This document shows positions 44,420 through 53,384 of a DNA stretch of 57,832 nt, one piece after another; position 1 is the first letter of the stretch; each line of letters opens with the position of its first letter. Below the pieces are notes generated by a model. That model had not been told where the DNA came from and searched no databases. It worked only from the letters and a program-made list of their open reading frames with translations. Origin of the DNA: SKVJ01 sp964578745. Lineage in GTDB: Bacteria > Chloroflexota > Dehalococcoidia > GIF9 > AB-539-J10. The stretch is taken from positions 1 to 57,832 of the forward strand of contig CAZODZ010000004.1 in NCBI GenBank assembly GCA_964578745.1. Reading direction: 5' to 3'. The position numbers and the translations under genes were made by a program.

Positions 44420-45643
44420 TCAGGCAAAGAAGCCGAAGCGGCGGTGGCGCAGCCCGTCGTGGAGCTTCTTCTTCCCCTCGTCGGTCAGAAACAGTTCGTC
44501 ACCACTCGACGTGACCAGCCCTTCCTCAAACAGTTCCTCAATTATCCCCGCGAAGTTCTTGCGGTAATCGAATCCGGCCGCGGGACTACGGTGTCTGGAG
44601 TAGGGCAGCTCGTCCGGCGTAAATGTCTGGTCGTAGCGCATGATGATGTCACGTCGGTTATGCAGGTCACACAGCGCCAGCAAGGTCCACATCTTGAAGA
44701 AATTCCATCGCTGCCGTCCGAAATCGTCTTCACGTCGGCCCTCGACACCGGCAGGGACCACCCGCTGGCGACGTGCGACAGGCACAACGTCGAGCGAGAG
44801 CTCTACCGCAGACCGCAGGACAAGCAGGCCGATGCCAATGGCGACAATCGAATCGGCCTGCACGACACCATGGCCAGCGAGTACAAGCGCCCCAACAATG
44901 CACCCGGACTGCAGCACGTGTTTCCTGCTATCGATCGACTGAGACAGAAGGGCAAGGCTTCCGCTCCCTTTGCCAACGGCACGCTGGTAGAGGCTGAGTG
45001 CAAGCGAGACACCTCCCGTCACCGCTGCCGCAGCTATCACTATCGGCTGTGAGCTGACAGTGACAGGTTGCATCAGACGTGAGACTCCCTCGTACACCAC
45101 CACTCCTCCGATAGTCCCCGTGATCGCTATCATGAACGCGGCGGACGTAAGCTCACGCCCAACGCGGACACCCAGCAGGACAATACATGTCGACAATAAG
45201 TCTATGAGACTGTCAAGGCCATCAGCAACGAGCGACAGGCTCATGAACGCGAACCCCATCAGCAGTTTCACCACAACAAGGATCCCATTCGATGCCACGG
45301 ACACCTTGGATGCGGTGGCCGGGCTGTAGAAAATTGCCGTGAAGCTGTCTTCATTCTGCCGCGCTCGCTGATAAGCCGCCTCGGCAGCAACCTCTCCTTC
45401 AGCTGTGAGCCTGTAGACGTCTCCTTCCCGTACGACCAGCCCGCGCTTGACAAGCGCGGCAAGGTTGTCTTCAAGCTCGCGGTGGAATGTCCAGCCCCGG
45501 TCGTCCAGGGCGAACGTCACGGGCAACCCCATGTAGTGAAGCAGGCGCTCATACTCTGCACGCAGTCCACGCTGTGTCTGCGGTCCACGCCGCAGGGCCA
45601 TGAGAATAAACGGCTGGTGCCCTCTAAGACGGCTCGAAATCAT
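44420..45643 (-). CDS. CDF-like cation efflux protein fused to two winged-helix-like domains
   Basis: A 407-residue protein with an unusual order. Residues about 25-95 form a winged-helix-like domain (ELEDNLAALVKRGLV, YRLTAEGEVA). Residues about 105-290 are a CDF transmembrane block with six helices; the first metal motif reads ADGLDSLID (140-148) and the second IDSRKHV (237-243). The usual C-terminal cytoplasmic CDF domain is absent; instead residues 313-400 look like a second winged helix (MWTLLALCDL, EELFEEGLVTSSGDELFLTDEGKK). It may link metal efflux and sensing or DNA binding. It has no clear ribosome binding site. Confidence 0.72.
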   Translation of the reverse strand: MISSRLRGHQPFILMALRRGPQTQRGLRAEYERLLHYMGLPVTFALDDRGWTFHRELEDNLAALVKRGLVVREGDVYRLTAEGEVAAEAAYQRARQNEDSFTAIFYSPATASKVSVASNGILVVVKLLMGFAFMSLSLVADGLDSLIDLLSTCIVLLGVRVGRELTSAAFMIAITGTIGGVVVYEGVSRLMQPVTVSSQPIVIAAAAVTGGVSLALSLYQRAVGKGSGSLALLSQSIDSRKHVLQSGCIVGALVLAGHGVVQADSIVAIGIGLLVLRSAVELSLDVVPVARRQRVVPAGVEGRREDDFGRQRWNFFKMWTLLALCDLHNRRDIIMRYDQTFTPDELPYSRHRSPAAGFDYRKNFAGIIEELFEEGLVTSSGDELFLTDEGKKKLHDGLRHRRFGFFA

Positions 45644-46086
45644 GTTCCACGCCGGCTATCTCTCTGAGGCTACAACGTTCGACGGCTGCCACCCAGTCGC
45701 CACCATCTCCGTCATCGACATTACTATCATCACTTTCCGTCGCGAGGTTCTTCCCTCGACTGTCTCGCCATTGGGCATCCTTCTTCTCGCCTGTGCCACC
45801 CGCAACGGCGGCGACAAGACCGGACAGGACACCCGGAACGATTCAGGCAACTACTTGAGTATCAATCGTATTATGTCCTATGGAACAATCACGACGGCCG
45901 CCATCGCAACAGATGCAAAGGCCGTTGCGACATATCTATCTATGAGACATATCCATCTACTGATCCCGGTCCTCCCTGTAGAAACGCTGTCAGCACAGGA
46001 GGACACACAATGACGTCTCGACGGCAGCAACCACCTATCGTACAGGATGAACAGCACGATGGAAACAGTTGAGTCCGACGGGCGAC
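45644..46086 (-). other. Intergenic region, 443 bp
   Basis: This lies upstream of the CDF fusion gene. It contains GACATATC twice (45929-45936 and 45946-45953) and, on the plus strand, a 20-codon frame at 46010-46072 with a strong GGAGG. No gene is firmly supported. Confidence 0.4.
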
Positions 46087-46941
46087 TCAGAAACACCATT
46101 CTATTCTCCCGCCAAGGCCACATGAGTCAGCCACCTGTTGAACGCGGGAGCGAAGTTCTACCTCGTACGATGGGTCAGTGTTGAAGAGCACGCGCCGGTA
46201 CTCGGCAACAAGGTCGGGAGCACATGCCTCGACAGCTGCCCTCGTGTCTTTCCACATGCCTGCGCGCCGGTTCAGCCGGTCAACAAACAGAAAGTCCGGT
46301 GAGGCGGCCGCAACGTGCTGGAACAGACGGACCAACCCCTCACCACGGTCTGACAATCCGGGCAGCAGAGGTCCGAGGAACACGAATGTCCGCAGCCCAC
46401 ACTCGCGTGCCAAACGCAGCACTCGCAACCTTTCTGAAGGAGAAGAGGCACCGGGTTCGAATACGCCAGCCTGCCTCTCGCTCATCGAGGTAAGCGTCAC
46501 TCCAAGAGTCACATTGTGCCGTCCCTCGAGGATGTCCAGGTCTCTCCCGATCAGCGCACTCTTTGTCTGCAGAAAGAGCGGGAAGCCTGATTCAACCAGC
46601 AGTTGCAGGCAGCGACGCGTGATGCTGTACGTCTGCTCGACCGGCTGCCACGCGTCACAGACCGAACTCACGTAGACGGTACCACGTGGCGCGCACTCAA
46701 GTTGACGCTCAAGGATCTCAGGCACATTGATACGCACGTCGACGTACCGGCCCCACGCCTCACCAACGTGGGAGAAGCGCGTTGCGAACCTCGCATAGCA
46801 ATATACGCACCCGTGCACACAGCCTGCATACGGATTCACACAATAGGGAAACAACCTCGACCGCACCAGCGCAGACTTTACCTTCACAACACGAACAACA
46901 ACACTATGTCCGGAAGGAAGCATCAGCACCGCTGGTATCAC
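46087..46941 (-). CDS. Radical SAM protein, SplB-like
   Basis: A 284-residue radical SAM protein. The cluster motif CVHGCVYC (CX3CX2C) lies near residue 40, in a context (NPYAGCVHGCVYCYA) shared with spore photoproduct lyase-like and Rv2578c-like proteins. TSMSE and the later FLGPLLPGL belong to the barrel. This subgroup's substrates are mostly unknown; some act in DNA repair. The start is not certain, as no strong ribosome binding site is seen, and the real start may be up to 20 codons further in. Confidence 0.83.
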   Translation of the reverse strand: MIPAVLMLPSGHSVVVRVVKVKSALVRSRLFPYCVNPYAGCVHGCVYCYARFATRFSHVGEAWGRYVDVRINVPEILERQLECAPRGTVYVSSVCDAWQPVEQTYSITRRCLQLLVESGFPLFLQTKSALIGRDLDILEGRHNVTLGVTLTSMSERQAGVFEPGASSPSERLRVLRLARECGLRTFVFLGPLLPGLSDRGEGLVRLFQHVAAASPDFLFVDRLNRRAGMWKDTRAAVEACAPDLVAEYRRVLFNTDPSYEVELRSRVQQVADSCGLGGRIEWCF

Positions 46942-47302
46942 CGTACAGCGCAGAACAGACTATCCAGTCTTTCAGTGAGCATGAAAGACAACAGCACAAA
47001 CTCTCTACACCAGCACCACATCACCACGCCTGGGCTACCCCTCGTCCCCGAAGTCAGGATGCAGACAGACCTACCCTCCCTGACCCGAATTAACTCTCCC
47101 TCCTACCTCCGTGCTTACAGGGGAGCTACGAAGGCTGTCCTCGGGCGGGGACGAAGGGCACCCTCGACGGTACAGCTAATCGTACCACAGAATATTTCCG
47201 GCGCAAGTATTGGATTACGAATGAAAATGGTCCGACAGGATTATTATTCCCCCGGCTTCACAGTCAACTTGCGCCCCGGCAATACATCTGGTAGCGTAGA
47301 AT
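46942..47302 (+). other. Intergenic region, 361 bp
   Basis: No gene is supported. The final 35 bp contain weak promoter elements for the structured RNA (TTGCGC at 47269-47274, TAGCGT at 47292-47297). Confidence 0.4.
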
Positions 47303-47443
47303 CGTCCCGGGTGACTGAACCTTGGTTCGGGGGGTCCGCTGGGCGGAAGCTGTGGGGAGCGGTGCGCTGTAAGCCGCCGCGGTTGATGGGCTGAAGCCGG
47401 AAGACGGTCTCCGCAGGACCGGAAGGCAAGGCCACCCGGGGCG
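47303..47443 (+). ncRNA. Unassigned structured RNA upstream of the decayed USP gene
   Basis: The 141-nt segment is enclosed by an 11-bp stem (CGTCCCGGGTG with CACCCGGGGCG, one G-U pair) and followed by a T-rich tract. Inside, several short stems can be drawn: GAAC/GTTC, TCCGC/GCGGA, GGC-TGAA-GCC and CGGTC/GACCG. A -10-like TAGCGT ends just before the stem, so the RNA may start at it. It precedes the stress-protein remnant by 105 bp. It may be a leader or a separate small RNA. It matches no riboswitch or RNA family I can name with confidence. Confidence 0.5.
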
Positions 47444-47548
47444 CGTTTCTTTCTCTACTTCTCTCGCCGTTTCACTCGAGCATCCCCTTGTACCACCAAG
47501 GTTGACCGCCAACCATAGAGCGGCTATTCGCCCCCATCCGGAGGTGAG

Positions 47549-48435
47549 GTGATTCAGAGGATCCTGGCCCCCATCGACGGCTCCGAGCAAACAGAGGCGA
47601 TTCTCCCTTACCTTGAAGAGCTTGCCCGGCGACTCTCCTCGAGCATCGTTCTCCTTCTCGTATACCCTCCTTGCTTTGCGGTCACAAAGGAACCTCCATT
47701 TCCAGTACGTTAATCGTTTGCACAGAGAGTCTCAGCAGCCGGACCGGCAACAAAGTCCACGTGGAAGGAGTGGCACTGAAGAGAACACCCGACGAGGAAA
47801 TTGCCCAGTATGCTTCGCGCACCGACGTGAGATTGGTTGTCGCCACCCCCACAGCCAGAAGAGCGCCGGACGCTGGACCGTCGGCAGGACTGCCGACAAG
47901 GTGATACGAGAGACGGGCAAGCCTGTCCTTCTCGCTTCAGGTCTCACCACCTCTGTGGCTAGGACCGAGAGGCTGCCGACGCGCGCAATGATATCGCTCG
48001 ATGGCTAACGCGCGAGCAGGGCTGTGCTGTCGTTTGTGGAGATAATCCTCGCTGCGTTGCCGGCAAACGAGCCTCGGAGCATCATCCTGATGCCTGCACT
48101 CCCCGCAGGGCACTATGCCTCCGGACCTCTCGCTGCTCGGCGCCTACCGTACACACCCACGAAACCCTCCGGCCTCAGGAGTCAGGTAGCACAGCACTTC
48201 GAGGAAGTGTCCATGGGGGATTAAGGAGTGGAAGCTCTCCGTGGAGAATCATATCGCAGTCGGCGACCCAGCGACTACGATCACGGGGTCGGTGATTGCC
48301 CTCAAGGCCGATTTCATTGCCATGACCACGCCCGGCTTCCCCGGATTCAGCAGGCTATTCCTGCACAGCGTTGCTGACACGGTGCTGCACACCGCCACCA
48401 CACCTCTTCTGCTTCCCAAGCCTCTTCAGGCATGA
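47549..48435 (+). pseudogene. Decayed tandem universal stress protein
   Basis: The reading starts well (GTG after GGAGGTGAG, ILAPIDGSEQTEAILPYLEE) but stops at 47711. Another frame carries GNKVHVEGVALKRTPDEEIAQY, a third TADKVIRETGKPVLLA, and later HIAVGDPATTITG, ALKADFIAMTT and SVADTVLHTATTPLLL mark a second USP domain (48241-48435). The ATP-binding loop (normally GxxGRSG) has degenerated to ARRAPDAG. At least three frameshifts and stops separate the parts. It would have been a two-domain UspA-like protein of about 290 residues. Confidence 0.85.
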
Positions 48436-48455
48436 GCATGCGACCACGAGCGGTG

Positions 48456-49217
48456 TTACGCCGCCTTCCGGCAGAGATAGAACAGGCGTTCGGCCCCCGG
48501 CAACGAGGATGAAACGAGCGCTCCGCCATCAAAGGAAAGGACATCGACGAGAACCAGGGCCGACATCGCCAGCGCGTCCAATATCTCGTCCTGGCTGTAG
48601 CACCGCTGCGTTAGCCTGATTTCTTCAGTTGTGCTCACTAACCCTCCAACCAGGTGCTCGATTGTGACTGAGAAGACGCCGAGGCGTCTCCGCTGCCGGT
48701 ACGTAAGCAGTGTCGTTATACGCATGTCGACATCAATGATGCGTTCGCAGTCGTTCCAGTGCTCAAGATATGCAGTTTCGGTATTGAGATCGAACAGGAA
48801 CCATCCGCCCGGTGCCATGCTGGCGCGCACGCACGCAAACGCCGCTTTCAGCTCCTCGACCGTCAGCATGTGGTTGAGACTGTCGAACATGCAGGCAACG
48901 CCATCGAACACGGAGGTGAACCCAAAGCACCGCGCGTCAGCCTGCACCAGCGTGGCACCGGGCAATCGCCTTCTGGCGTATTCGAGCATGGGCCGTGACC
49001 CGTCCAATCCAACGACCTCAATACCTCCCGCCGCGAGGTCAGCCAGCAGGACTCCCGTTCCGCAACAGAGATCAAGCACTCTCGCGCTGCCAGGCAGTCT
49101 GGGCAGGAGGATAAGCGCTACGGCTGACGTGAAGCAGCGGCTGGTCTGTGTCCAGTGTCTGTCGTACACGTCGGCAAAACGATCGTAGCAATCGGCGCGA
49201 CTCGAAATACCTCTCAA
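48456..49217 (-). CDS. Class I SAM-dependent methyltransferase
   Basis: A 253-residue methyltransferase. Motif I, VLDLCCGTGVLLADLA (about residues 47-62), binds S-adenosylmethionine; the acidic loop GLDGS lies at the end of strand 2, QADARCF at strand 3, and FDSLNHM at strand 4. The start appears to be a TTG. It resembles the ubiquinone/menaquinone-type and small-molecule methyltransferases; the acceptor is unknown. It is convergent with the USP pseudogene. Confidence 0.85.
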   Translation of the reverse strand: MRGISSRADCYDRFADVYDRHWTQTSRCFTSAVALILLPRLPGSARVLDLCCGTGVLLADLAAGGIEVVGLDGSRPMLEYARRRLPGATLVQADARCFGFTSVFDGVACMFDSLNHMLTVEELKAAFACVRASMAPGGWFLFDLNTETAYLEHWNDCERIIDVDMRITTLLTYRQRRRLGVFSVTIEHLVGGLVSTTEEIRLTQRCYSQDEILDALAMSALVLVDVLSFDGGALVSSSLPGAERLFYLCRKAA

Positions 49218-49317
49218 GACCTGCCCATCCGTGCGACGCTGCAGGACAGTAACGGTTCCACAAACCCAGTATGTAATGGCCGAGGGTGGCCGATCAAGCG
49301 AGAGCCGAGAAAAGGGC

Positions 49318-49351
49318 CGGGCCCCGGAGGAGGGCTGGATACCGGGGCCCG
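49318..49351. repeat. 10-bp perfect GC inverted repeat
   Basis: CGGGCCCCGG and CCGGGGCCCG are separated by 14 nt. On the minus strand a CTTTTCTC tract follows shortly after, so it could serve as a terminator or attenuator in the methyltransferase leader. Confidence 0.5.
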
Positions 49352-49695
49352 TATGGACAAGAGGAGAGAAGACAGCGAAACAGCGAACGGAGTATCACCC
49401 GAGGACAGAGGGAGTGGGACAAGCCAAAGGAGGTGGTCGCCGTCTCTCCTGCTTCCACAATGTTGGGACTTGTAATGTACTCTGTCGCACTCGACTCCTC
49501 TGTCGAAACAAAGGCAGGCTCTGAAAATTATTTCGTATGCGACATAGGTAGTGTAGAGCATCTCTAAGTCTTTGTCAAGACCACCGCAACATTTTCTCCA
49601 CAAATTCACAGACACATCCCATTGGGATTCACGAACTTGTCCGACACTTATAATCGCATGCGAACTATTGCTCAACGCTAGATTTCCAGTGGAGT

Positions 49696-49717
49696 ATCAT
49701 ATCGTATAAGATGTGAT
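49696..49717. promoter_or_regulatory. Palindromic operator upstream of MarR
   Basis: ATCATATC-N6-GATGTGAT is an 8-bp inverted repeat with one mismatch, of the size and AT content of MarR operators, 105 bp before the MarR start. It suggests autoregulation. Confidence 0.5.
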
Positions 49718-49822
49718 TGGCGCCGTTGCTGCCATCGTAAAACCAGTGCGTTATGCGATGCTTCGCATACGTGATAAAATCCGGCGTCAACACTGTGACC
49801 ACGTATACTTGGAGGCTACTTC

Positions 49823-50374
49823 ATGAGTGAGGATAGTGGTCCCGCCTATGACTACCGGCTGGATCCAATAAACAACGACGATGACTACAACCTTCTCGCG
49901 CTGATTAACCAAACTTCACACGCGTTCAGCCTTTCCAGAACACGTGAGCTGAGCAAGTACGGTCTGAGTATGATGCGTGCTGCTGTGCTCCTTGTGCTGC
50001 AGGTGCGCGATAACAACGCCACACCGTCCGAGATCTCGCAGTGGCTGTTGCGAGAGCCCCATACCATCTCTGCATTGCTTGACAGGATGGAGAAGGATGG
50101 GCTCATACGTCGCTACAGGGATATGCACAAGAAGAACACAGTGCGTGTTGCGATGACACAGAAGGGACGATGGGCATACGAGAAGTCGCTTGAACGCAAG
50201 ACGTTTCACGAGGTGATGTCCGTGCTTTCAGAAGAGGAGAGAGAAAACCTGCGGACCGCGATGACCAAGCTCTGGCTGCGGTCCCTGCAGGAGGTGAAAC
50301 ACGAGGTCGCGTGGGCAACTACAGCGCCTTCGCACGTGCCCATACAGAATGGCAGCAGTTCGGACGGCAACTAG
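49823..50374 (+). CDS. MarR family transcriptional regulator
   Basis: A 183-residue winged-helix regulator, related to the MarR at 41103. The DNA-binding segment reads TPSEISQWLLREPHTISALLDRMEKDGLI, with the wing after it (RRYRDMHKKNTVRVAMTQKG). It has a longer, acidic N terminus (about 30 residues) and a Ser-rich C terminus. GGAGG lies nine bases before the ATG. A palindrome upstream suggests autoregulation. The regulon is unknown; the nearby nitroreductase is a candidate target. Confidence 0.9.
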   Translation: MSEDSGPAYDYRLDPINNDDDYNLLALINQTSHAFSLSRTRELSKYGLSMMRAAVLLVLQVRDNNATPSEISQWLLREPHTISALLDRMEKDGLIRRYRDMHKKNTVRVAMTQKGRWAYEKSLERKTFHEVMSVLSEEERENLRTAMTKLWLRSLQEVKHEVAWATTAPSHVPIQNGSSSDGN

Positions 50375-50985
50375 CGCGGCCCGATGTGCAACAGCGCATC
50401 ATGCCTGCTGTCCCGTGTCCCATTGACGCCGGTTCCGCTGTGGACCTGTGCCCCCCGTGGCGACACAGCCGCAACCGCTGGTGCACGTCCGCCACGGTTC
50501 CGGGCATGGACACGATATTCAGCCGAACAGCGGATCCGATAGGTGTGCTGGCAATCCGGATTGCCAGCCAGGTGCGTTCTCAACTCCGCCGGCAACGGAC
50601 ACCGGAGACAATAAGCCGCTCTGTCAATTCATAAGGACATAGCAGGCATCCCAGACAGAACGCCCTCCCACCCGGAAAAGCCGGCTAGCGCAGCCTTCGA
50701 TCCGAACCTCGCCCGGCCTTCGCGTGCCCTCAACTAATGAGATGAGCAGACCGGCGCCCGAACATTCCATCACCGTCCAACCACCATCCCTCACACTGAA
50801 GGCAGCGGCCGACGCACTCGAGTCCAGCCGCATACGATTCTTCCCCAATCAATCCAGACACAATCCGTATCGGAAACACGAGAGAGACTGTACACGACTG
50901 TAGCCGAGAGTGCGGGGGTCACAGCTCTTGTGCCCTGCTGACACCTCTGGTAACATGAAGCGCCCATCATAGCAGGAGATCCTCG
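50375..50985 (+). other. Intergenic region, 611 bp
   Basis: This lies between MarR and the nitroreductase, both plus strand. No supported gene, terminator or repeat; overlapping short frames occur on both strands. Confidence 0.4.
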
Positions 50986-51564
50986 TTGGACGTCCACGAA
51001 CTGATACTCAAGACACGCAGCTATCGCCGCTTCCACGAGAACATACCAGTCCCGACCTCGACACTGCGCGAACTTGTCGAGATGGCCCGCATTGCCCAAT
51101 CACCATGGAACCGCCAGGCAGTGAAGTTCCTCTTCTCCAACCGGCCCGAGAAGAACGCCGAGATATTTCCTCTGCTGGCTTGGGCATCAAGGATGCCGGA
51201 CTGGCCCGGCCCAGCGGAGGGCGAGCGTCCCGCAGCATACATAATCATTCTCGGGGACAGAGAAATCACCAGGTCATTCAACTTCGACCACGTCGTCGCC
51301 GGAACAGCCATCCTCCTCGGGGCTACCGAGCGTGGCCTTGGCGGATGTCTTATTGGGGCCTTCAGCAAGAAGAGGATGGCCGCAGTCACCAGCGTGTCCG
51401 ACCGGTTCGAACCGCTTCTCGTAGTCGCACTCGGCAAGCCAAACGAGACCATAATGCTGGATCCGGTGGGGCCGGACGGGAACACCGACTACTGGAACGA
51501 CGCGAATGGTGTCCACCACGTCCCAAAACGTTCTCTCGATGAACTGATACTCGGCGAGCTCTGA
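50986..51564 (+). CDS. Nitroreductase family protein
   Basis: A 192-residue compact nitroreductase-fold protein. TRSYRRFHENIPV and LRELVEMARIAQSPWNRQ are the FMN-binding start, and AGTAILLGATERGLGGCLIGAF lies at the dimer interface and flavin. The length is at the lower end of the family. The start is a TTG with GGAG eight bases upstream. The partner and substrate are unknown; it is transcribed in the same direction as MarR and may be its target. Confidence 0.86.
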   Translation: MDVHELILKTRSYRRFHENIPVPTSTLRELVEMARIAQSPWNRQAVKFLFSNRPEKNAEIFPLLAWASRMPDWPGPAEGERPAAYIIILGDREITRSFNFDHVVAGTAILLGATERGLGGCLIGAFSKKRMAAVTSVSDRFEPLLVVALGKPNETIMLDPVGPDGNTDYWNDANGVHHVPKRSLDELILGEL

Positions 51565-51589
51565 CGCTGTAGCATGCGCTATTGGAGAC

Positions 51590-52285
51590 AGCGCATACGG
51601 GCGTTCGGTTCCGCAGAACCGCATCGTCAACATGACCGTGCTGCTGAAGGGGCACGCCGAACCCATCATTCCGGTAAGCTGCACTGTGCAGGGAAGAGGG
51701 TCCTGCATGAGCCCGGTGTTCGCAAGCTCAGTGGCTTTTGCGCCGCCGCGCCTGCGCAGAGTGAACAAGTCCACGGTGACACGCTCCCTCCATAGTCAAC
51801 GTGGCCTCCGGACCGACCAGGCAGAAGTCTGGGACAAGAATGACATGCGAATCCAGCGTCATCGGCTACCAGGGCGATGCGGGACGTCTACCAGGCGCGA
51901 ATGCCGGAGCTGGATCATGTGCTCCAGCGCTTCCCGTCGGCACCGGATCACTGTGGCCTGCTCGCGCTGGTAGAGGGCCGAGTACTGGGACTTGCTATTT
52001 TGTCCCGCCCACAGGTCTACTGCGCGCTGCACACATGCCTGCTACGCAGCTACGTTATGGGCGCACACACGCCGGCACAACACGCGTTCGAAGGCGAGCC
52101 GACAGCATTCGTAAAGGCAGCACTCTCCTCTCATCAGACCCGTCGCTCTTCGACAGGGCTTGGAGAGGACCACCGCTACGAAGCAGACGGAATCGTGGGC
52201 TCAGCGCTCACGTTCAAGGGCAAAGTGGTACACATGACCTTCTTCCACGTGCCGCAGGACGACGCGCCGGCGCATGAACTCGACA
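51590..52285 (+). pseudogene. Decayed ARPP-1 domain protein
   Basis: The sequence matches my memory of the ARPP-1 family, of unknown function: VPQNRIVNMTVLLKGHAE, then IPVSCTVQGRG, RRVNKSTVTRSL and TDQAEVWDKNDMRI in one frame. Near 51865 the frame shifts, and RAMRDVYQARMPELD, ALVEGRVLGLAI and the C-terminal GLGEDHRYEADGIVGSAL follow in another. The first 80-90 residues are missing, so it is truncated and frameshifted. It lies between a nitroreductase and the convergent glxR-like gene. Confidence 0.72.
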
Positions 52286-52483
52286 GGAGAAATGGGGCAA
52301 TACACCCTTGTGAGAGAGCCAGGCAACGACATTGCCGCAGGGCCGTACCTCTACCAGTGCATGCGGGGATCGCAGGACCATGCGAGGCGCATATGGACAG
52401 TACGACGACCGGACTACCCTGGCTACATGCTCACAAACAGACTGCGGACGCGGCTCACGTCCGCGTCCGCACAATCAAATCCA

Positions 52484-53368
52484 TCAGGCGACCGTGTGAT
52501 TCGCCAGTTGTTCCAGCGCCAGGACCATCGCAGAGTGGTCGAGATCTATCCCATCACGCGCAGCCACCGCGTTGAACATCTCCTGTGCCACCGCAGTGCT
52601 CGGGATACTCATGTGGAGGCTTCGCGCAGACTGGAGCGCAAGATTGAGATCTTTCTGGTGCAGGCGAATGCGGAAGCCAGGCTGAAACGTCCTCTTGATC
52701 ATGCGCTCTCCCAACAGTTCCATAATGCGGCTTCCTGCAAGTCCACCCATGAGCGCCTCACGAACCTTCGCAGGATCCGCTCCAGCCTTGGAGGCGAAGG
52801 TCAGAGCCTCAGCCGTAGCGGCTATGGTGACCGCGACAGCTATCTGGTTAGCGACCTTGCATGTCTGACCCGCTCCATTATCACCTATATGAACAATGTT
52901 CTTGCCCATGAGCTCGAAGTAAGGCTTGATCTTCTCAAAGACCTCTCTCTTGCCACCCACCATTATCGACAGAATGGCCTTCTCTGCACCGACCTGGCCA
53001 CCGGAGACCGGTGCATCGAGCATCTCGACCCCCAGGTCCTGCAGCTTCCTTGCAAACTCCTTCGTCGCAATCGGCGATATAGAGCTCATATCGACAACGA
53101 TGGAGCCCTTTCGGATGCCGTGGACCACCCCATCCGGACCAAAAAGGACAGCCTCTACGTCCGGGGTATCCGGTACCATGACGATTATGATGTCCGACTT
53201 CTGCGCGACTTCTCTGCTGCTCGCGCAGGCGATGGCGCCCTTCGCAACGAGCTCATCCCGTGCCTCGACGTTGATGTCATACACATTGACCGTATGACCG
53301 GCTGCAAGCAGATGCCCGGCCATGGGCTTCCCCATGATACCGAGCCCGATAAATCCCAACTGTGTCAT
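52484..53368 (-). CDS. 2-hydroxy-3-oxopropionate reductase-like dehydrogenase
   Basis: A 294-residue beta-hydroxyacid dehydrogenase. GFIGLGIMGKPM near the start binds the cofactor, DAPVSGGQVGAEK is the substrate motif, and the catalytic Lys is in TCKVANQ. The family reduces tartronate semialdehyde or related 3-hydroxy acids. The start was set after GGAGGGCGA. It lies 16 bp downstream of the hydroxypyruvate isomerase-like gene, as in glyoxylate and glycerate pathways (glxR with hyi). The partner gene makes the tartronate semialdehyde reductase role likely. Confidence 0.86.
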   Translation of the reverse strand: MTQLGFIGLGIMGKPMAGHLLAAGHTVNVYDINVEARDELVAKGAIACASSREVAQKSDIIIVMVPDTPDVEAVLFGPDGVVHGIRKGSIVVDMSSISPIATKEFARKLQDLGVEMLDAPVSGGQVGAEKAILSIMVGGKREVFEKIKPYFELMGKNIVHIGDNGAGQTCKVANQIAVAVTIAATAEALTFASKAGADPAKVREALMGGLAGSRIMELLGERMIKRTFQPGFRIRLHQKDLNLALQSARSLHMSIPSTAVAQEMFNAVAARDGIDLDHSAMVLALEQLANHTVA

Positions 53369-53384
53369 TCGCCCTCCTTCTTCG

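Larger units (their letters stand above)
49218..49822 (+). other. Divergent intergenic region, 605 bp
   Basis: This lies between the methyltransferase and the second MarR. It holds a strong GC hairpin and a palindrome (both listed separately). No gene is supported. Confidence 0.5.

Noticed and set aside
45929..45953. Direct repeat of GACATATC upstream of the CDF fusion gene
   Set aside because: Only two copies, far from the start codon, in an AT-rich patch; cannot be distinguished from chance.
46010..46072. A 20-codon frame with a very good GGAGG and ATG upstream of the CDF fusion gene
   Set aside because: Too short to judge, and no homology or structure can be seen; the ribosome binding site may be chance.
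47303..47443. Resemblance of the structured RNA to a cobalamin riboswitch (GAAGCCGGAAGAC) or SRP RNA (GGACCGGAAGG)
   Set aside because: The cobalamin core (GGGAA, CCCGC and GAGACCTGCC) is incomplete, and the SRP-like GGAAGG sits near the 3' end and not at an apical loop. The gene context (stress protein) does not fit either.
49400..49460. GGTGGTCGCC as a possible second T-box motif
   Set aside because: No specifier stem, no terminator and no downstream synthetase or amino-acid gene.
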